Positions 15,916 through 25,972 of a stretch of 47,726 nt of DNA are shown piece after piece (within the stretch, counting starts at the first letter, position 1; each line of letters begins with the position of its first letter). The notes beneath the pieces were generated by a model, which was given only the letters and a program-made list of their open reading frames with translations, was not told where the DNA came from and did no database searches. The position numbers and the translations under genes were made by a program. This DNA comes from Oscillospiraceae bacterium (GTDB lineage Bacteria; Bacillota; Clostridia; Oscillospirales; Ruminococcaceae): the NCBI GenBank assembly GCA_017550285.1, contig JAFZPP010000049.1, positions 1-47,726 of the forward strand, written 5' to 3'.

Positions 15916-17352
15916 TTATTTTTTGGGATTATTATACAACTTCGTGTGTGATTGCTCCGTTGACTGCTTCTTACGCGCACGGTTTTCCTTGAACAGTGCA
16001 AGCAGCTGCTTCGGTTTCAGCGGCTCGCCGCGGTACAGCACGAGCATTTTGTAGATTGCCGCAGCGATGATCAGGAACAGAATCACCGAGGCGAACAGAA
16101 TCGCAATCGTACCGCAGCCGAACAGCAGCGATACCTTCCGCAGGATCAGTGCGCCCGGCGTCACGAGAATCGCCGTGAACGGGAACAGCTTGAGCCATGC
16201 CGCATCCGAGAGGAACTGCATCTCACCGGCATCGACGCCGGCTGCCATTTCCGAGGGCGACATAATGCAGAGGAACATGCTTGCCAGCAGAATCATCGTA
16301 AAGACGACATTCGTCTTGTTGAGGTCTTCCGCCTTCGAGGCAAGTGCGCCGGACACTGCCGAGAGCGACAGATACAGCAGGAAACCGAGCGCCAGAATCA
16401 CAATGCTCAGCAGAATGCCCGGAACGGACAGCGAAATGAACTCATCCGAAACCTCGCGGATCACCATGACTGTGCTGTTGCTTGTATCCGGAATCATTTT
16501 CAGAACGAAGAATGATCCGCCGACCATGCCGCCGATCAGCGAGAACAGCCAGATCAGAAGCTGTCCGACTGCTGCTGCCGCCGTCGCAAAGAGCTTGCCG
16601 GTCATCAGCGCAACAGGATGCACCGCCGTCAGGATTGTCTCCATGAGCTTCGTGGTCTTTTCCAGCAGGACGCTGTTCGCCATGCTCTGACCGTACAGCA
16701 GAACCATCATATAAATGAGCATCATCATCAGATACGGGATTACAAAGCCGATAATCTGACCGACCATATCGAGGTCCTCGGATTCGGTCTGCGCATCGGC
16801 ACCGACCGACGCCGTCTCCGAACGAACCGGCATTGAGAGCAGCATTGCGCCCTCCGGCGTCAGATTCGCCTTCTGCATCAGCACAAGCTGGAACTGCTCC
16901 TCAATCCGGCTGCCGAGCCTGCTCGCCTTGCCGCGCGAAATCTCCGTAATCTGCGGCAGATAGACTGTTGTCATATAGGTGCCGTCAGAATCGGTGACAC
17001 GCAGAATCACGGCATCATCCTTTCCTGCGGATTCGCCGATTGCTGCATCCATGGATGCACAGGCGACATATTCCGGATCGTCCTCCTCGGTGCGAAGCAC
17101 GCTGTAATCCGCCTTGCCCTCGGTCTCATCGACCACCAGCACCGTCCGGATCTGCGTTTCATCATCGTCCTTCTTCTCCTTCGTGCTGAGCGAGGATACA
17201 GCAAACAGCAGCGCCGGAATACCGATCAGCATCAGCAGCGCGATAATCACCGTCGAGGCAAGCCATGTCTTGGAACAAACCGTCTGCTTCAGCGTAAACC
17301 GGAAGACCCTGAATGTACCGGCAAAGGGATTCTTCTTCATATTATACTGCAT
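15916..17352 (-). CDS. ABC-2 type permease, NatB-like (second subunit)
   Basis: The 478-aa integral membrane protein has one membrane segment near residues 30-53, a large extracytoplasmic domain (about 60-205) and five or six segments in the C-terminal half. This is the layout of NatB/ABC-2 exporter permeases (Na+ or drug efflux). The cytoplasmic motif SVLLEKTTKLMETILTAVHP, shared with the next permease (EEKTSKLVELLMVSVSP), marks the family. ATG 17352 follows GGAGG and overlaps the upstream permease by 11 bases. Its C-terminus (LYRGEPLKPKQLLALFKENRA) resembles that of its neighbour, so they are diverged duplicates. Confidence 0.88.
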   Translation of the reverse strand: MQYNMKKNPFAGTFRVFRFTLKQTVCSKTWLASTVIIALLMLIGIPALLFAVSSLSTKEKKDDDETQIRTVLVVDETEGKADYSVLRTEEDDPEYVACASMDAAIGESAGKDDAVILRVTDSDGTYMTTVYLPQITEISRGKASRLGSRIEEQFQLVLMQKANLTPEGAMLLSMPVRSETASVGADAQTESEDLDMVGQIIGFVIPYLMMMLIYMMVLLYGQSMANSVLLEKTTKLMETILTAVHPVALMTGKLFATAAAAVGQLLIWLFSLIGGMVGGSFFVLKMIPDTSNSTVMVIREVSDEFISLSVPGILLSIVILALGFLLYLSLSAVSGALASKAEDLNKTNVVFTMILLASMFLCIMSPSEMAAGVDAGEMQFLSDAAWLKLFPFTAILVTPGALILRKVSLLFGCGTIAILFASVILFLIIAAAIYKMLVLYRGEPLKPKQLLALFKENRARKKQSTEQSHTKLYNNPKK

Positions 17353-18700
17353 GAGAATCCTCCTTTCCGGCGTTCAGCTTTGCCGATGCACGGTGTTCCT
17401 TCAGCATCTGCACAAACTGCTTCGGCTTCGGGAAACCGCCGCGGTAAAGCAGCATGATCTTATAGACCGTGCCGGCAAGACGCATCAGCAGCACCGCCGT
17501 CACCGCCTGAATCACCAGCGCAAGCAGCAGCACCGGAAAGCCGATCTTGCCGCAGACATAATTCGGGAACGCACTGAAAATCGAGGTAACCGGAAATACC
17601 GAGAAAAAGATATTTGCCGCATCGCTCTCGAACATCGGCGCAAAGGTGCATGCCAGATAGCCGATCAGCAGGGAGAATACGACCACAAGGCTCGCCTGCT
17701 GGGTATCCTCGGTCTTCGAGCAGCAGGAACCGACAGTGCCGCTCAGCGATGCGCAGATCGCATAGGTCAGCAAGACGCAGATCACAAACAGCACAACCGT
17801 ACCGGCTGTCAGATGCAGCGAGGTCGGATCAAACCGCAGCAGGCTGACTGCGATATCCTTGAAGGTTGTCAGATCGGTGATCTGCTGCGTAATCAGAACC
17901 GAAATGCAGAAGCCGAGCGCAATCAGTCCCAGACCGCCGAAGATAAACAGCGTCACGGCGAGAATCTTTCCGATCAGCAGCGCCGTCGGTGAAACGCTGA
18001 CCATGAGCAGCTCGACGAGCTTCGAGGTCTTCTCCTCCATGCAGTGCTGGAAGATATAGCCCATAGAAAGCGCACTGAGCATCATAATAAAATAGTTGTA
18101 GACCATATTCGCAAAGACATGCGTATCCGCATTGGTCTCCTCGGCGCCGCGGAGAAAATCGCTGACTTTGGAAACCTGTGATACTGCCTTTGTATGAATG
18201 ATCGCCTCCTGCGCCTCCGTCACGGACAGCGCATTCAGCAGGGATTTATGCAGAATGTCCTCCAGCAGAAGATTGAGCGATGCTGCATCGGCATACGAAA
18301 CGCCGCCCTCTCTGCCGTAATTCGTACTGATCAGAAAACGGTAGTCCTCTGCATCGAGACGGATCACGGAAGCCGCCGCATCGGATTCCTGCGTCAGATG
18401 CGCATTCAGTGCCGTATCGTCCTCGTCGGTCTCCACCAGCTTCAGCCCGCCGTAGCGTGCATCCGCAAAGAGCGCCTCAAAATCCAGTTCAAACTCCGTA
18501 TCATTGCGCAGATAGAGCTTCCGGATGCCGGTTTCGGTGCTTTCCTTTTTCTGACCGGAAACCAGTGCCGCAATCGGCAGCGCAGAGAGTGCGATCACAA
18601 ACAGCACCGTCAGGAAAATGATGACAGAGCGTGTCTTGTAATGCTGCTGCACCGTGTAGCGGAAGACGGTTCCGGCACCGCGCAGATTACCGTTCTTCAT
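17342..18700 (-). CDS. ABC-2 type permease, NatB-like (first subunit)
   Basis: The 452-aa permease is paralogous to the one downstream. It has an N-terminal membrane segment (about 25-50), an extracytoplasmic domain to about residue 205, and then five or six segments. Conserved pieces include FQHCMEEKTSKLVELLMVSV and the tail LLYRGGFPKPKQFVQMLKEH. It overlaps the ATPase gene by 14 bases, which implies translational coupling. A heterodimeric exporter made of the two permeases with one ATPase is the simplest reading. Confidence 0.88.
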   Translation of the reverse strand: MKNGNLRGAGTVFRYTVQQHYKTRSVIIFLTVLFVIALSALPIAALVSGQKKESTETGIRKLYLRNDTEFELDFEALFADARYGGLKLVETDEDDTALNAHLTQESDAAASVIRLDAEDYRFLISTNYGREGGVSYADAASLNLLLEDILHKSLLNALSVTEAQEAIIHTKAVSQVSKVSDFLRGAEETNADTHVFANMVYNYFIMMLSALSMGYIFQHCMEEKTSKLVELLMVSVSPTALLIGKILAVTLFIFGGLGLIALGFCISVLITQQITDLTTFKDIAVSLLRFDPTSLHLTAGTVVLFVICVLLTYAICASLSGTVGSCCSKTEDTQQASLVVVFSLLIGYLACTFAPMFESDAANIFFSVFPVTSIFSAFPNYVCGKIGFPVLLLALVIQAVTAVLLMRLAGTVYKIMLLYRGGFPKPKQFVQMLKEHRASAKLNAGKEDSHAV

Positions 18701-19625
18701 GCATCTCGCCTACCTTTTCCACAAAGATCTCGTGCAGGCTCGGCTCGCGCAGCTCAAACGCGACCAGCGGAATGCCGCGGTTGACCAGCTCTTTCAGCAG
18801 AATATTCGCCTGTGCATCGCCGGTCACTCTGCACTGATAGGAGAAGCCGACGCTCGACAGCACGGAAATGCCTGCCGCTTCGATCATCGGCCGCAGCTCC
18901 TGCTCCGCCTTGACAAACAGATTGATTCTGCCGTAGCTCTTTTTAATTTCCGCAAGATTGCCCTGCAAAACGGTCTTACTGCGGTTGAGGATTGTCAGAT
19001 CGGTGCAGAATTCCTCGATCGTCGCCATCTGGTGGCTGGACATAATCAGGTATTTGCCCTTGTCGATCTCCTCGTGAATGATGCTCTTGAAGAGATCGGT
19101 ATTGACCGGATCGAGACCGGAGAGCGGCTCATCGAGAATCAGCAGCTCCGGATCGCTCAGCAGCGAAAGCATGAACTGAATCTTCTGCTGATTACCCTTC
19201 GAGAGCTGATCCGCCTTCTTTGGCTTCACCGGACGCCTGCCCTCCTGCGGCGGATAGAGATATTCCGTCGCCTCAAGGCGCTCTGCCCAGTAATTGATAC
19301 GCTGCTTCGCCTCCGCCCGCGGCACACCGCGCAGCGATGCAAAATACAGCAGCTGATCCATGAGCGTATTCTTCGGATAAAGGCCGCGCTCCTCCGCCAG
19401 ATAGCCGACATTGCAGGTTTGCAGCGTCAGCGGACCGCCGTTCCATTCCACGGAGCCGCCGTCTTTCGCCAGCATATTCAGAATCATGCGGATCGAAGTT
19501 GTCTTTCCGGCGCCGTTCGTGCCGAGCAGCGCATAGACGCCCGGCTCCTTCATCTCAAAGCTCAGATGATCGACGACGACCTTTTCGCCGTACTTTTTAT
19601 AAAGTTCTGTAACCTTGAAGCCCAT
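18687..19625 (-). CDS. ABC transporter ATP-binding protein, NatA-like
   Basis: The 312-aa ATPase has Walker A (LLGTNGAGKTTS, about residue 34), a variant signature LSKGNQQKIQF, Walker B with the D-loop (LLILDEPLSGLDPVN) and the switch His (MSSHQM). A C-terminal extension of about 90 residues is typical of NatA-type ATPases. It powers the two permeases that follow, probably for export. The start at 19625 has GGAG upstream. No two-component system is nearby to hint at an inducing signal. Confidence 0.92.
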   Translation of the reverse strand: MGFKVTELYKKYGEKVVVDHLSFEMKEPGVYALLGTNGAGKTTSIRMILNMLAKDGGSVEWNGGPLTLQTCNVGYLAEERGLYPKNTLMDQLLYFASLRGVPRAEAKQRINYWAERLEATEYLYPPQEGRRPVKPKKADQLSKGNQQKIQFMLSLLSDPELLILDEPLSGLDPVNTDLFKSIIHEEIDKGKYLIMSSHQMATIEEFCTDLTILNRSKTVLQGNLAEIKKSYGRINLFVKAEQELRPMIEAAGISVLSSVGFSYQCRVTGDAQANILLKELVNRGIPLVAFELREPSLHEIFVEKVGEMHEER

Positions 19626-19860
19626 AGTCTCCTGTTCCTTTCTGTATGTATATAGTATATTCCGACACTTCCGGACAGAATTACACACATAACAACTTTA
19701 TTTTATCATATACAGAACAAAAAAGAAAGTACCGCAAATCCGATTTATGCATTTCATCAAGGAACCGGTTTTCAGCCCATTCCTTTTTAGGCATCATCGA
19801 CGATTTCAGGAAAATGCAGCAGGAAATTTGTGCAAAAGCGGTAATTTTTTCAGGATTCGC

Positions 19861-19889
19861 TTGACTGCACGGCGTTTTTATGGGATAAT
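19861..19889 (+). promoter_or_regulatory. Sigma-A promoter of the 19962 gene
   Basis: TTGACT (19861-19866), 17-base spacer, GATAAT (19884-19889). Confidence 0.68.
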
Positions 19890-19961
19890 AATATGCATCT
19901 GCCGGAAACGGCATGACTTAACTATTATATACAGTCAATCTGTGAACGGAGGCTGCAAAAT

Positions 19962-20519
19962 ATGATTCCTGCCATGATGTTCCCCGTCCTGCTCGCTTCG
20001 GGCGGCGCACAGGCACTTGCCGAAAAAATGACCTCGCTCCTCGGCGGACTGCCGCCGATCCTGATCCCGTTTATCATTTCCATGATCCCGATTCTGGAGC
20101 TGCGCGGCGGACTGATTGCCGCTTCGATCCTGCAAATCCCGATGTGGGAGGCAATCGGCATCTGCATCCTCGGCAATATCCTGCCGATTCCGTTCATCCT
20201 GCTGTTCATCGAAAAAATCCTCAACTGGATGGAGGGTTGCAAGATCGGCTGGATGCGCAAGCTGGCAACATGGCTCAAGGAGCGCGGCACCGGCAAAAAG
20301 GCGGACAAAATCCGCAAGGTCGAATTTATCGGGCTGCTGCTGTTCGTCGGCATTCCGCTGCCCGGCACCGGCGCATGGACCGGCTCGCTCATTGCGGCGC
20401 TGCTGCATGTCAGCAGAAAGAAATCCGTTCCGGCGATCTTCCTCGGACTGATCCTCGCAACGGTCATCATGACGATCCTCTCCTACGGCGGCTTACAGGC
20501 AATTATTGATCTCTTTTGA
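19962..20519 (+). CDS. Small multidrug export family protein (COG2426)
   Basis: The 185-aa membrane protein has about five hydrophobic segments. It contains the family motifs SMIPILELRGGLIAA (about residues 40-54) and LFVGIPLPGTGAWTGSL (about 127-143). The family name is historical and transport of drugs has little direct support. GGAGG precedes the ATG. It is a single-gene unit divergent from the NatAB-like operon. Confidence 0.88.
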   Translation: MIPAMMFPVLLASGGAQALAEKMTSLLGGLPPILIPFIISMIPILELRGGLIAASILQIPMWEAIGICILGNILPIPFILLFIEKILNWMEGCKIGWMRKLATWLKERGTGKKADKIRKVEFIGLLLFVGIPLPGTGAWTGSLIAALLHVSRKKSVPAIFLGLILATVIMTILSYGGLQAIIDLF

Positions 20520-20704
20520 ATCCTACGGCAATCGGCATTGCATCCGCAGTGTCGATTGTCTTTTTGCATAACAAATCCGGCATTATTCCGGTTTTGATTT
20601 GTGTGTGCATACAAAAAACAGAAAAAGCCGCCCGAAAAAGAGGATTTTCCGCCCCCGATGCGGTATATTTTATCAGATGATACTGAAAAAGGGGGATTGC
20701 CGAA

Positions 20705-21697
20705 ATGACTGTCCGCGAACAGACCGAATCCTTTGAAAATATGATTCTCTGTGAAAATGCCTGCCATGCCGATGCTGCCGTGCGCGATGTGCCGGAGGCG
20801 CCCTGTCCGCTGCGAACCGAATTCCAGCGCGACAGAGACCGCATTCTGCACTGTACCTCGTTCCGGCGGCTCAAGCGCAAGACGCAGGTTTTTCTTTCGC
20901 CGATCGGCGATCATTACCGCACGCGGCTGACGCATACGCTCGAGGTCGCACAGATTGCGCGAACCATGGCGCGTGCGCTGCGCATGAACGAGGACCTGAC
21001 CGAAGCAATCGCACTCGGGCACGATCTGGGACATTCCCCGTTCGGGCATGCCGGCGAAGCGGCACTCAATGCAATCACGCCCGGCGGCTACAAGCACTAT
21101 GAGCAGAGCGTCCGCGTGGTCGAGTACATCGAAAAAAACGGCAGGGGGCTGAATCTCACAAAGCAGGTGCGGGACGGCATCCTCTGCCATACAAATATGA
21201 TTGCACAGACACATGAGGGCAATCTCGTGCGCCTTGCTGACAGAATTGCCTATATCAATCACGATATCGACGATGCAATCCGCGGCGGCATCCTCAAAGA
21301 GAGCGATCTGCCGAAGGACTGCACCGAGATTCTCGGACATTCCAAATCGCAGCGCATCACGACGATGATCACCTCTGTGATTGAGCACGGCGGCGAGGAA
21401 ATGGATATGATGCCGCCGATCCGGCAGGCACATGACGCGCTGCATAAATTTCTCTATCAGAATGTCTACTCCGGCTCCGCGGCAAAAACCGAGGATCACA
21501 AGGCGCAGGAGCTCATCCGCAGGCTCTATGCCTATTATTGTGAGCATCCGCAGGAAATGCCGGCAGACTATCAGGCGCTTGCGGAACGCTTTACCGTGGA
21601 ACGCGCCGTCTGTGACTATATCGCAGGCATGAGCGACGACTACGCGATCTGGGATTACGAAAAGCTCTTTATCCCGCGCTCGTGGGATGTCAGATAA
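20705..21697 (+). CDS. dgt: dGTP triphosphohydrolase-like HD domain protein
   Basis: Dgt-family enzymes remove triphosphate from dGTP or other dNTPs. The 330-aa protein has the HD-domain metal ligands in RLTHTLEVAQIARTMARAL (His), ALGHDLGHSPFGHAGE (His-Asp) and LADRIAYINHDIDD (Asp). The N-terminal FQRDRDRILHCTSFRRL motif is typical of the short clostridial Dgt type. It usually precedes dnaG and rpoD in clostridia. Here a dockerin-type gene lies between it and dnaG. Confidence 0.92.
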   Translation: MTVREQTESFENMILCENACHADAAVRDVPEAPCPLRTEFQRDRDRILHCTSFRRLKRKTQVFLSPIGDHYRTRLTHTLEVAQIARTMARALRMNEDLTEAIALGHDLGHSPFGHAGEAALNAITPGGYKHYEQSVRVVEYIEKNGRGLNLTKQVRDGILCHTNMIAQTHEGNLVRLADRIAYINHDIDDAIRGGILKESDLPKDCTEILGHSKSQRITTMITSVIEHGGEEMDMMPPIRQAHDALHKFLYQNVYSGSAAKTEDHKAQELIRRLYAYYCEHPQEMPADYQALAERFTVERAVCDYIAGMSDDYAIWDYEKLFIPRSWDVR

Positions 21698-21728
21698 GAC
21701 ATATCTTTTTAGACACCGGAGAATCTCT

Positions 21729-23018
21729 ATGAAAAAGAAAATCATCCTGACAGCCGGTCTGACCGTGCTGATGCTCGGCGCTGTCTGCGCATATCCGGTT
21801 TGTGAAATCGCATTGCGCACAGTTTTTCCCGCGGCAGCAGATGCCGCACAGAACGGCTGGCTGTTTTATCAGCGCGATGATGAAGATACTTACCGGATTT
21901 ATCTGAAAGGCACATCCATCCCTGAGAACCTGTATATTCCGGCAGAGCTGACATTTGATACAGCCGGCGCAAAAGCGAGCGGACTGCCTGAAACCGCCGG
22001 AACATACAAGATGCGGTTTTACGGATTCCTTCTGCCGAAAATCGAAACCGATCCGAGCAGAAAAGCGGGCATTCCCGACAATCTGGACGTTTACACGCTG
22101 ATCGAAGATACAAGCTGTCTGGAAAAGCTCAGAACCGTCACCGTGGAAGACGGCGCCGTGCTGACGGACAACTCCGTTTTCAAGGACTGCATCAATCTGA
22201 CAGATGTGCGGCTACCTGCCGATCTAAAAAAGCTCCCGGGCGGCTGCTTTGCAGGCTGCACAAATCTCACCTGTCTGGACATTCCGGAAACAGTTACAAG
22301 CATCGGAAACGGTGCGTTTGCGGACTGCACCGGACTGGAATCGCTTACCATACCGGAGAGCATCACGGAAATCAGCAACCGCGCATTCGCCGGCTGCACC
22401 GCTCTGAACAAAATCACGATTCCGGAGGGCATCACAAAAATCGGAGACTACGCATTTTCCGGCTGCACTGCGCTGAATAAATTCACGATTCCGGAAGGCG
22501 TCAGGACAATCGCGCAAGGTGCCTTCAGCACAAGCGGAATCGAAGAAATCGTCCTGCCGGAACATGTGGAAGCGATTGAAGGCTTTGCATTCGGCGGCTG
22601 CGAAAATCTGAAATCCGTCACGATTGAAAACCCCGCATGCAGCATTGACAACAACAATCATGTGCTCTACAGCATCTGTGATGACAGCGGCTATCACTAC
22701 GACGGCATCATTTACGGCTTGGCAGGCAGTACCGCAGAAGCCTATGCAAAAGAAAACGGCTGTCAGTTTTCAGCAATCGGCGGCAGTTCTGCATCAACTG
22801 AGGAAACCGGTCAGACTGCAACCGAGGAAGTCAGTCAGGATAAAAACGAGAACGGTCTGCCGTATGCACCTGCCGGAAGCAGATTCGGTGATGTAAACGG
22901 CGACGGCATCATCACTGCTGACGATGCACGCGGTGTTCTGCAATATTATGTGCAAACGCTCGCCGGCGACACGCCCTCATGGCGCGAAATCACCGGCAAT
23001 CCGGATGCACCGTCATAA
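21729..23018 (+). CDS. Secreted leucine-rich repeat (BspA-type) protein with half-dockerin
   Basis: The 429-aa protein has an N-terminal signal or anchor segment (about 4-24). About seven LRR_5/BspA-type repeats of roughly 23 residues follow (about 155-315; unit like IPEGITKIGDYAFSGCTALN), then a linker. The C-terminus has one calcium-loop/helix unit (FGDVNGDGIITADDARGVLQ) ending PSWREITGNPDAP. A normal dockerin has two such units, so this is a half-dockerin. The start ATG 21729 has GGAGAA upstream. It begins 31 bases after dgt and ends 26 bases before dnaG with no promoter visible, so it seems embedded in the dgt-dnaG-rpoD operon. Confidence 0.85.
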   Translation: MKKKIILTAGLTVLMLGAVCAYPVCEIALRTVFPAAADAAQNGWLFYQRDDEDTYRIYLKGTSIPENLYIPAELTFDTAGAKASGLPETAGTYKMRFYGFLLPKIETDPSRKAGIPDNLDVYTLIEDTSCLEKLRTVTVEDGAVLTDNSVFKDCINLTDVRLPADLKKLPGGCFAGCTNLTCLDIPETVTSIGNGAFADCTGLESLTIPESITEISNRAFAGCTALNKITIPEGITKIGDYAFSGCTALNKFTIPEGVRTIAQGAFSTSGIEEIVLPEHVEAIEGFAFGGCENLKSVTIENPACSIDNNNHVLYSICDDSGYHYDGIIYGLAGSTAEAYAKENGCQFSAIGGSSASTEETGQTATEEVSQDKNENGLPYAPAGSRFGDVNGDGIITADDARGVLQYYVQTLAGDTPSWREITGNPDAPS

Positions 23019-23044
23019 CAATCACGGAAAGGATGTGAATACAT

Positions 23045-24802
23045 ATGCTGCCGCAGGAATTTATCTATCAGCTCAAGCAGGCAAATCCGATCGAGCAGGT
23101 CATGGGCAGCTATGTGCAGCTCATCCGTGCGGGCTCGCTGCTCAAGTGCCAGTGCCCGTTTCACTCCGAAAAAACACCCTCCTGCGTGGTCTATGCCGAT
23201 ACGCAGGACCCGCATTTCTATTGCTTCGGCTGTCATGCCGGCGGCGATGTGATTTCCTTTGTCCGGCAGATCGAGGGCATCGGCTATATGGATGCCGTCC
23301 GGATGCTGGCGGAACGCGCAGGGCTTACCGTTCCGGCGCAGGGAAATGACCGCAGAGAGGAAAATCAGCGAATGCGTCTGCTCGAGCTCAACCGCGCCGC
23401 CGCAAACTATTATTTCAAGCAGCTGACCGGTTCGGACAAGCGCGGGCTGGTCTATCTGAAAGACCGCGCACTCCGCCCCGACATCATCAAAAAATACGGG
23501 CTCGGCTTTGCAGGCGAACAGTGGGACGGGCTCCTCAATGCGATGCATCAGCTCGGCTTTACCGATGAAGAGCTGCTCGCCGCAAACCTTTGCAGCCGCT
23601 CTGCCAAAACCGGCAATCTCTATGACCGGTTCCGGAGCAGAGTCATATTCCCGATCATTGATCTGCGCGGCAATGTCATCGCATTCGGCGGCAGAACAAT
23701 CGAGAAGGAGGGCGAGCCGAAGTATCTCAATTCCTCGGATACGCCCGTCTTCAAAAAGGGACGCAATCTCTTTTCGATGAACTTTGCAAAGAAATCGCAG
23801 TCCAAGCGGCTGATTCTTGCGGAGGGCTATATGGACGTCATTGCGGTACATCAGGCGGGCTTCGAGAATGTTGTCGCGTCGCTCGGCACCGCGCTGACAC
23901 CCGATCAGTGCAGACTGATGCGGCAGTACGCCGAGGAGGTCGTGATCTCCTACGACAGCGATGCCGCAGGTCAGAATGCGACGGTCAAGGCAGTCAATCT
24001 GCTGCGCGCCGTCGGGCTCCGTCCGCGCATCCTGCATATGCATGACGCAAAGGACCCAGATGAATATATCAAAAAATTCGGCGCACCTTATTTCCGGAAG
24101 CTGCTCGAGGATGCAGACGATGCGCTGACCTACGAGCTCCGGCGATGCCGCGACGGTACCGATCCTTCCAGTGAGGACGGCACAATCACCGCACTGCATA
24201 AGGCGGTCGGCGTGCTCGCGGGCATTGAAAATGAGCTGGACAGAAACGTCTATCTTTCGCGCGTTGCGAAGGATTACGACATCAATCCGGAGCTGCTGAA
24301 ATCACAAGTCGAGCGCGAGCTCAGAAAGCGCAGGGCAGGCGCAAAGAAGGCAACATGGCGTGCCGTAACGGCAGCACCGCGGCTGCGCGATCCGGTCAAT
24401 CCGGAAGCATCGCAGCACCATGCGGAGGCAATCGCCGAGGAGCAGATTCTCTGTTACCTGTTCCGGCAGCCCGATGCGCTGGAATCCGTACTGGAAAGAA
24501 TCAAGCCGGAGGAATTCGTCACCGCGTTTCACCGAAAGGTCTACGAGCGGCTCGCAGAGATGCTGCCGCAGGGCTATGATTTTTCGCTTTCGCTCTTTTC
24601 CGGCGAGGATTTTACGCCGGATGAGACCGGCAGAATTACCGGCATTCCGGCGAAATATGCCGATATTGATATCTCGCCGCGCACCGTCGAGGACTGCATC
24701 CGGACGCTGAAACAGAAACCGATGCAGGATGTCGATGTTGCAAAGCTCAGCGATGCGGACGCTTCGGCGTTCTTCGCGCAGATCCGGCAGAACAAACGTT
24801 AA
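23045..24802 (+). CDS. dnaG: DNA primase
   Basis: DnaG makes the RNA primers for DNA replication. The 585-aa protein has the N-terminal zinc ribbon ([10 protein letters not shown] with [11 protein letters not shown]), the TOPRIM catalytic core ([15 protein letters not shown] and [13 protein letters not shown]) and a C-terminal DnaB-binding region (about 440-585). AAAGGATG precedes the ATG. It lies in the canonical position before the vegetative sigma factor genes. Confidence 0.97.
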   Translation: MLPQEFIYQLKQANPIEQVMGSYVQLIRAGSLLKCQCPFHSEKTPSCVVYADTQDPHFYCFGCHAGGDVISFVRQIEGIGYMDAVRMLAERAGLTVPAQGNDRREENQRMRLLELNRAAANYYFKQLTGSDKRGLVYLKDRALRPDIIKKYGLGFAGEQWDGLLNAMHQLGFTDEELLAANLCSRSAKTGNLYDRFRSRVIFPIIDLRGNVIAFGGRTIEKEGEPKYLNSSDTPVFKKGRNLFSMNFAKKSQSKRLILAEGYMDVIAVHQAGFENVVASLGTALTPDQCRLMRQYAEEVVISYDSDAAGQNATVKAVNLLRAVGLRPRILHMHDAKDPDEYIKKFGAPYFRKLLEDADDALTYELRRCRDGTDPSSEDGTITALHKAVGVLAGIENELDRNVYLSRVAKDYDINPELLKSQVERELRKRRAGAKKATWRAVTAAPRLRDPVNPEASQHHAEAIAEEQILCYLFRQPDALESVLERIKPEEFVTAFHRKVYERLAEMLPQGYDFSLSLFSGEDFTPDETGRITGIPAKYADIDISPRTVEDCIRTLKQKPMQDVDVAKLSDADASAFFAQIRQNKR

Positions 24803-24866
24803 TTCGCGCGTCAATCCGCGCTTTGGCTTTTATTTCGGCGCTGCGGCGCCAAGGAGGATTCAGAAA

Positions 24867-25919
24867 ATGGCAGATGAAGAAAAGCGGCTGAATCAGCTGC
24901 TCGAAAAGGCGAAGGCAACCGGCAGAATCACCATTGCCGAGGTACAGGAGGCATCCGAAGCACTTTCCGTCGATCCGGATGTCATCATGGAACGCTGCTC
25001 GGCAATGCAGATTGAACTGGCGGATGAGGATATGTCCATTGACGACATCTCCGATCCGGCTGTCACCATGGCAAATGACGAAATCTCGAATGATGACTCA
25101 GTCAAGATTTATCTGAAAGAGATTGGCAGAGTGCCGCTGCTCACTGCGGAGGAGGAAACCGAGCTTGCACGCCGCCTCGCGGATAATCCGCATGATGAAG
25201 GCGCACGGCAGCGTCTTGCGGAGGCGAATCTCCGTCTGGTCGTCAGCATCGCAAAGAAATATGTCGGCAGAGGCATGCAGTTCCTCGATCTGATTCAGGA
25301 AGGCAATATGGGTCTGCTGAAAGCCGTCGATAAGTTCGATTATACCAAAGGCTTCAAGTTCTCCACCTATGCAACATGGTGGATCCGGCAGGCAATCACC
25401 AGAGCGCTCGCCGATCAGGCGCGTACCATTCGTATCCCTGTGCATATGGTCGAGAGCATCACAAAGGTAAAGAAGGTCTCCAGCCAGATTCTCCACGAGA
25501 CGGGTCAGGAGGCAAGTCCGGAGGAAATCGCAAGCAAGCTCGAGATGCCCGTCGAAAAGGTGCTCGAGATCATGCGCATCGCACAGGATCCTGTCTCGCT
25601 CGAGACGCCGGTCGGCGAGGAGGAGGACAGCCACCTCGGCGACTTCATTCCGGACGATCAGGCGCCCTCCCCCGACGAAGCCGCCTCGAACGCCATGCTG
25701 AAGGAGCAGCTCAATGAGGTGCTCTCGACGCTCACCGACCGCGAAGCAAAGGTCATGCGGATGCGCTACGGTCTCGAAAACGGCAGACAGCAGACACTTG
25801 AGGATGTCGGAAAGGCGCTCGGCGTCACCCGCGAACGCATCCGTCAGATCGAAGCGAAGGCACTGCGCAAGCTCAAGCATTACAGCCGCAGCAAGAAATT
25901 GCAGGGCTATATTGACTGA
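24867..25919 (+). CDS. rpoD: RNA polymerase sigma factor, sigma-A type, copy 1
   Basis: The 350-aa protein has a short region 1.1, then region 1.2 ([17 protein letters not shown]). Region 2 includes the -10-melting segment ([20 protein letters not shown]), followed by region 3. Region 4 carries the -35-binding helix-turn-helix ([21 protein letters not shown]). It directs core RNA polymerase to housekeeping promoters. AAGGAGG lies before ATG 24867. It is followed 53 bases later by a second sigma factor with nearly the same regions 2-4. Its region 4.1 reads [19 protein letters not shown] and its end is [14 protein letters not shown]. Confidence 0.95.
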   Translation: MADEEKRLNQLLEKAKATGRITIAEVQEASEALSVDPDVIMERCSAMQIELADEDMSIDDISDPAVTMANDEISNDDSVKIYLKEIGRVPLLTAEEETELARRLADNPHDEGARQRLAEANLRLVVSIAKKYVGRGMQFLDLIQEGNMGLLKAVDKFDYTKGFKFSTYATWWIRQAITRALADQARTIRIPVHMVESITKVKKVSSQILHETGQEASPEEIASKLEMPVEKVLEIMRIAQDPVSLETPVGEEEDSHLGDFIPDDQAPSPDEAASNAMLKEQLNEVLSTLTDREAKVMRMRYGLENGRQQTLEDVGKALGVTRERIRQIEAKALRKLKHYSRSKKLQGYID

Positions 25920-25972
25920 GCCGCACACAGTCGTTCATGTCATCAGATTGAATTTTGGGAGGAAAAGAAAAA

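Noticed and set aside
20520-20704. A terminator and promoter between the 19962 gene and dgt.
   Set aside because: The inverted repeat near 20570-20602 is imperfect, and no -10/-35 pair with acceptable spacing was found.
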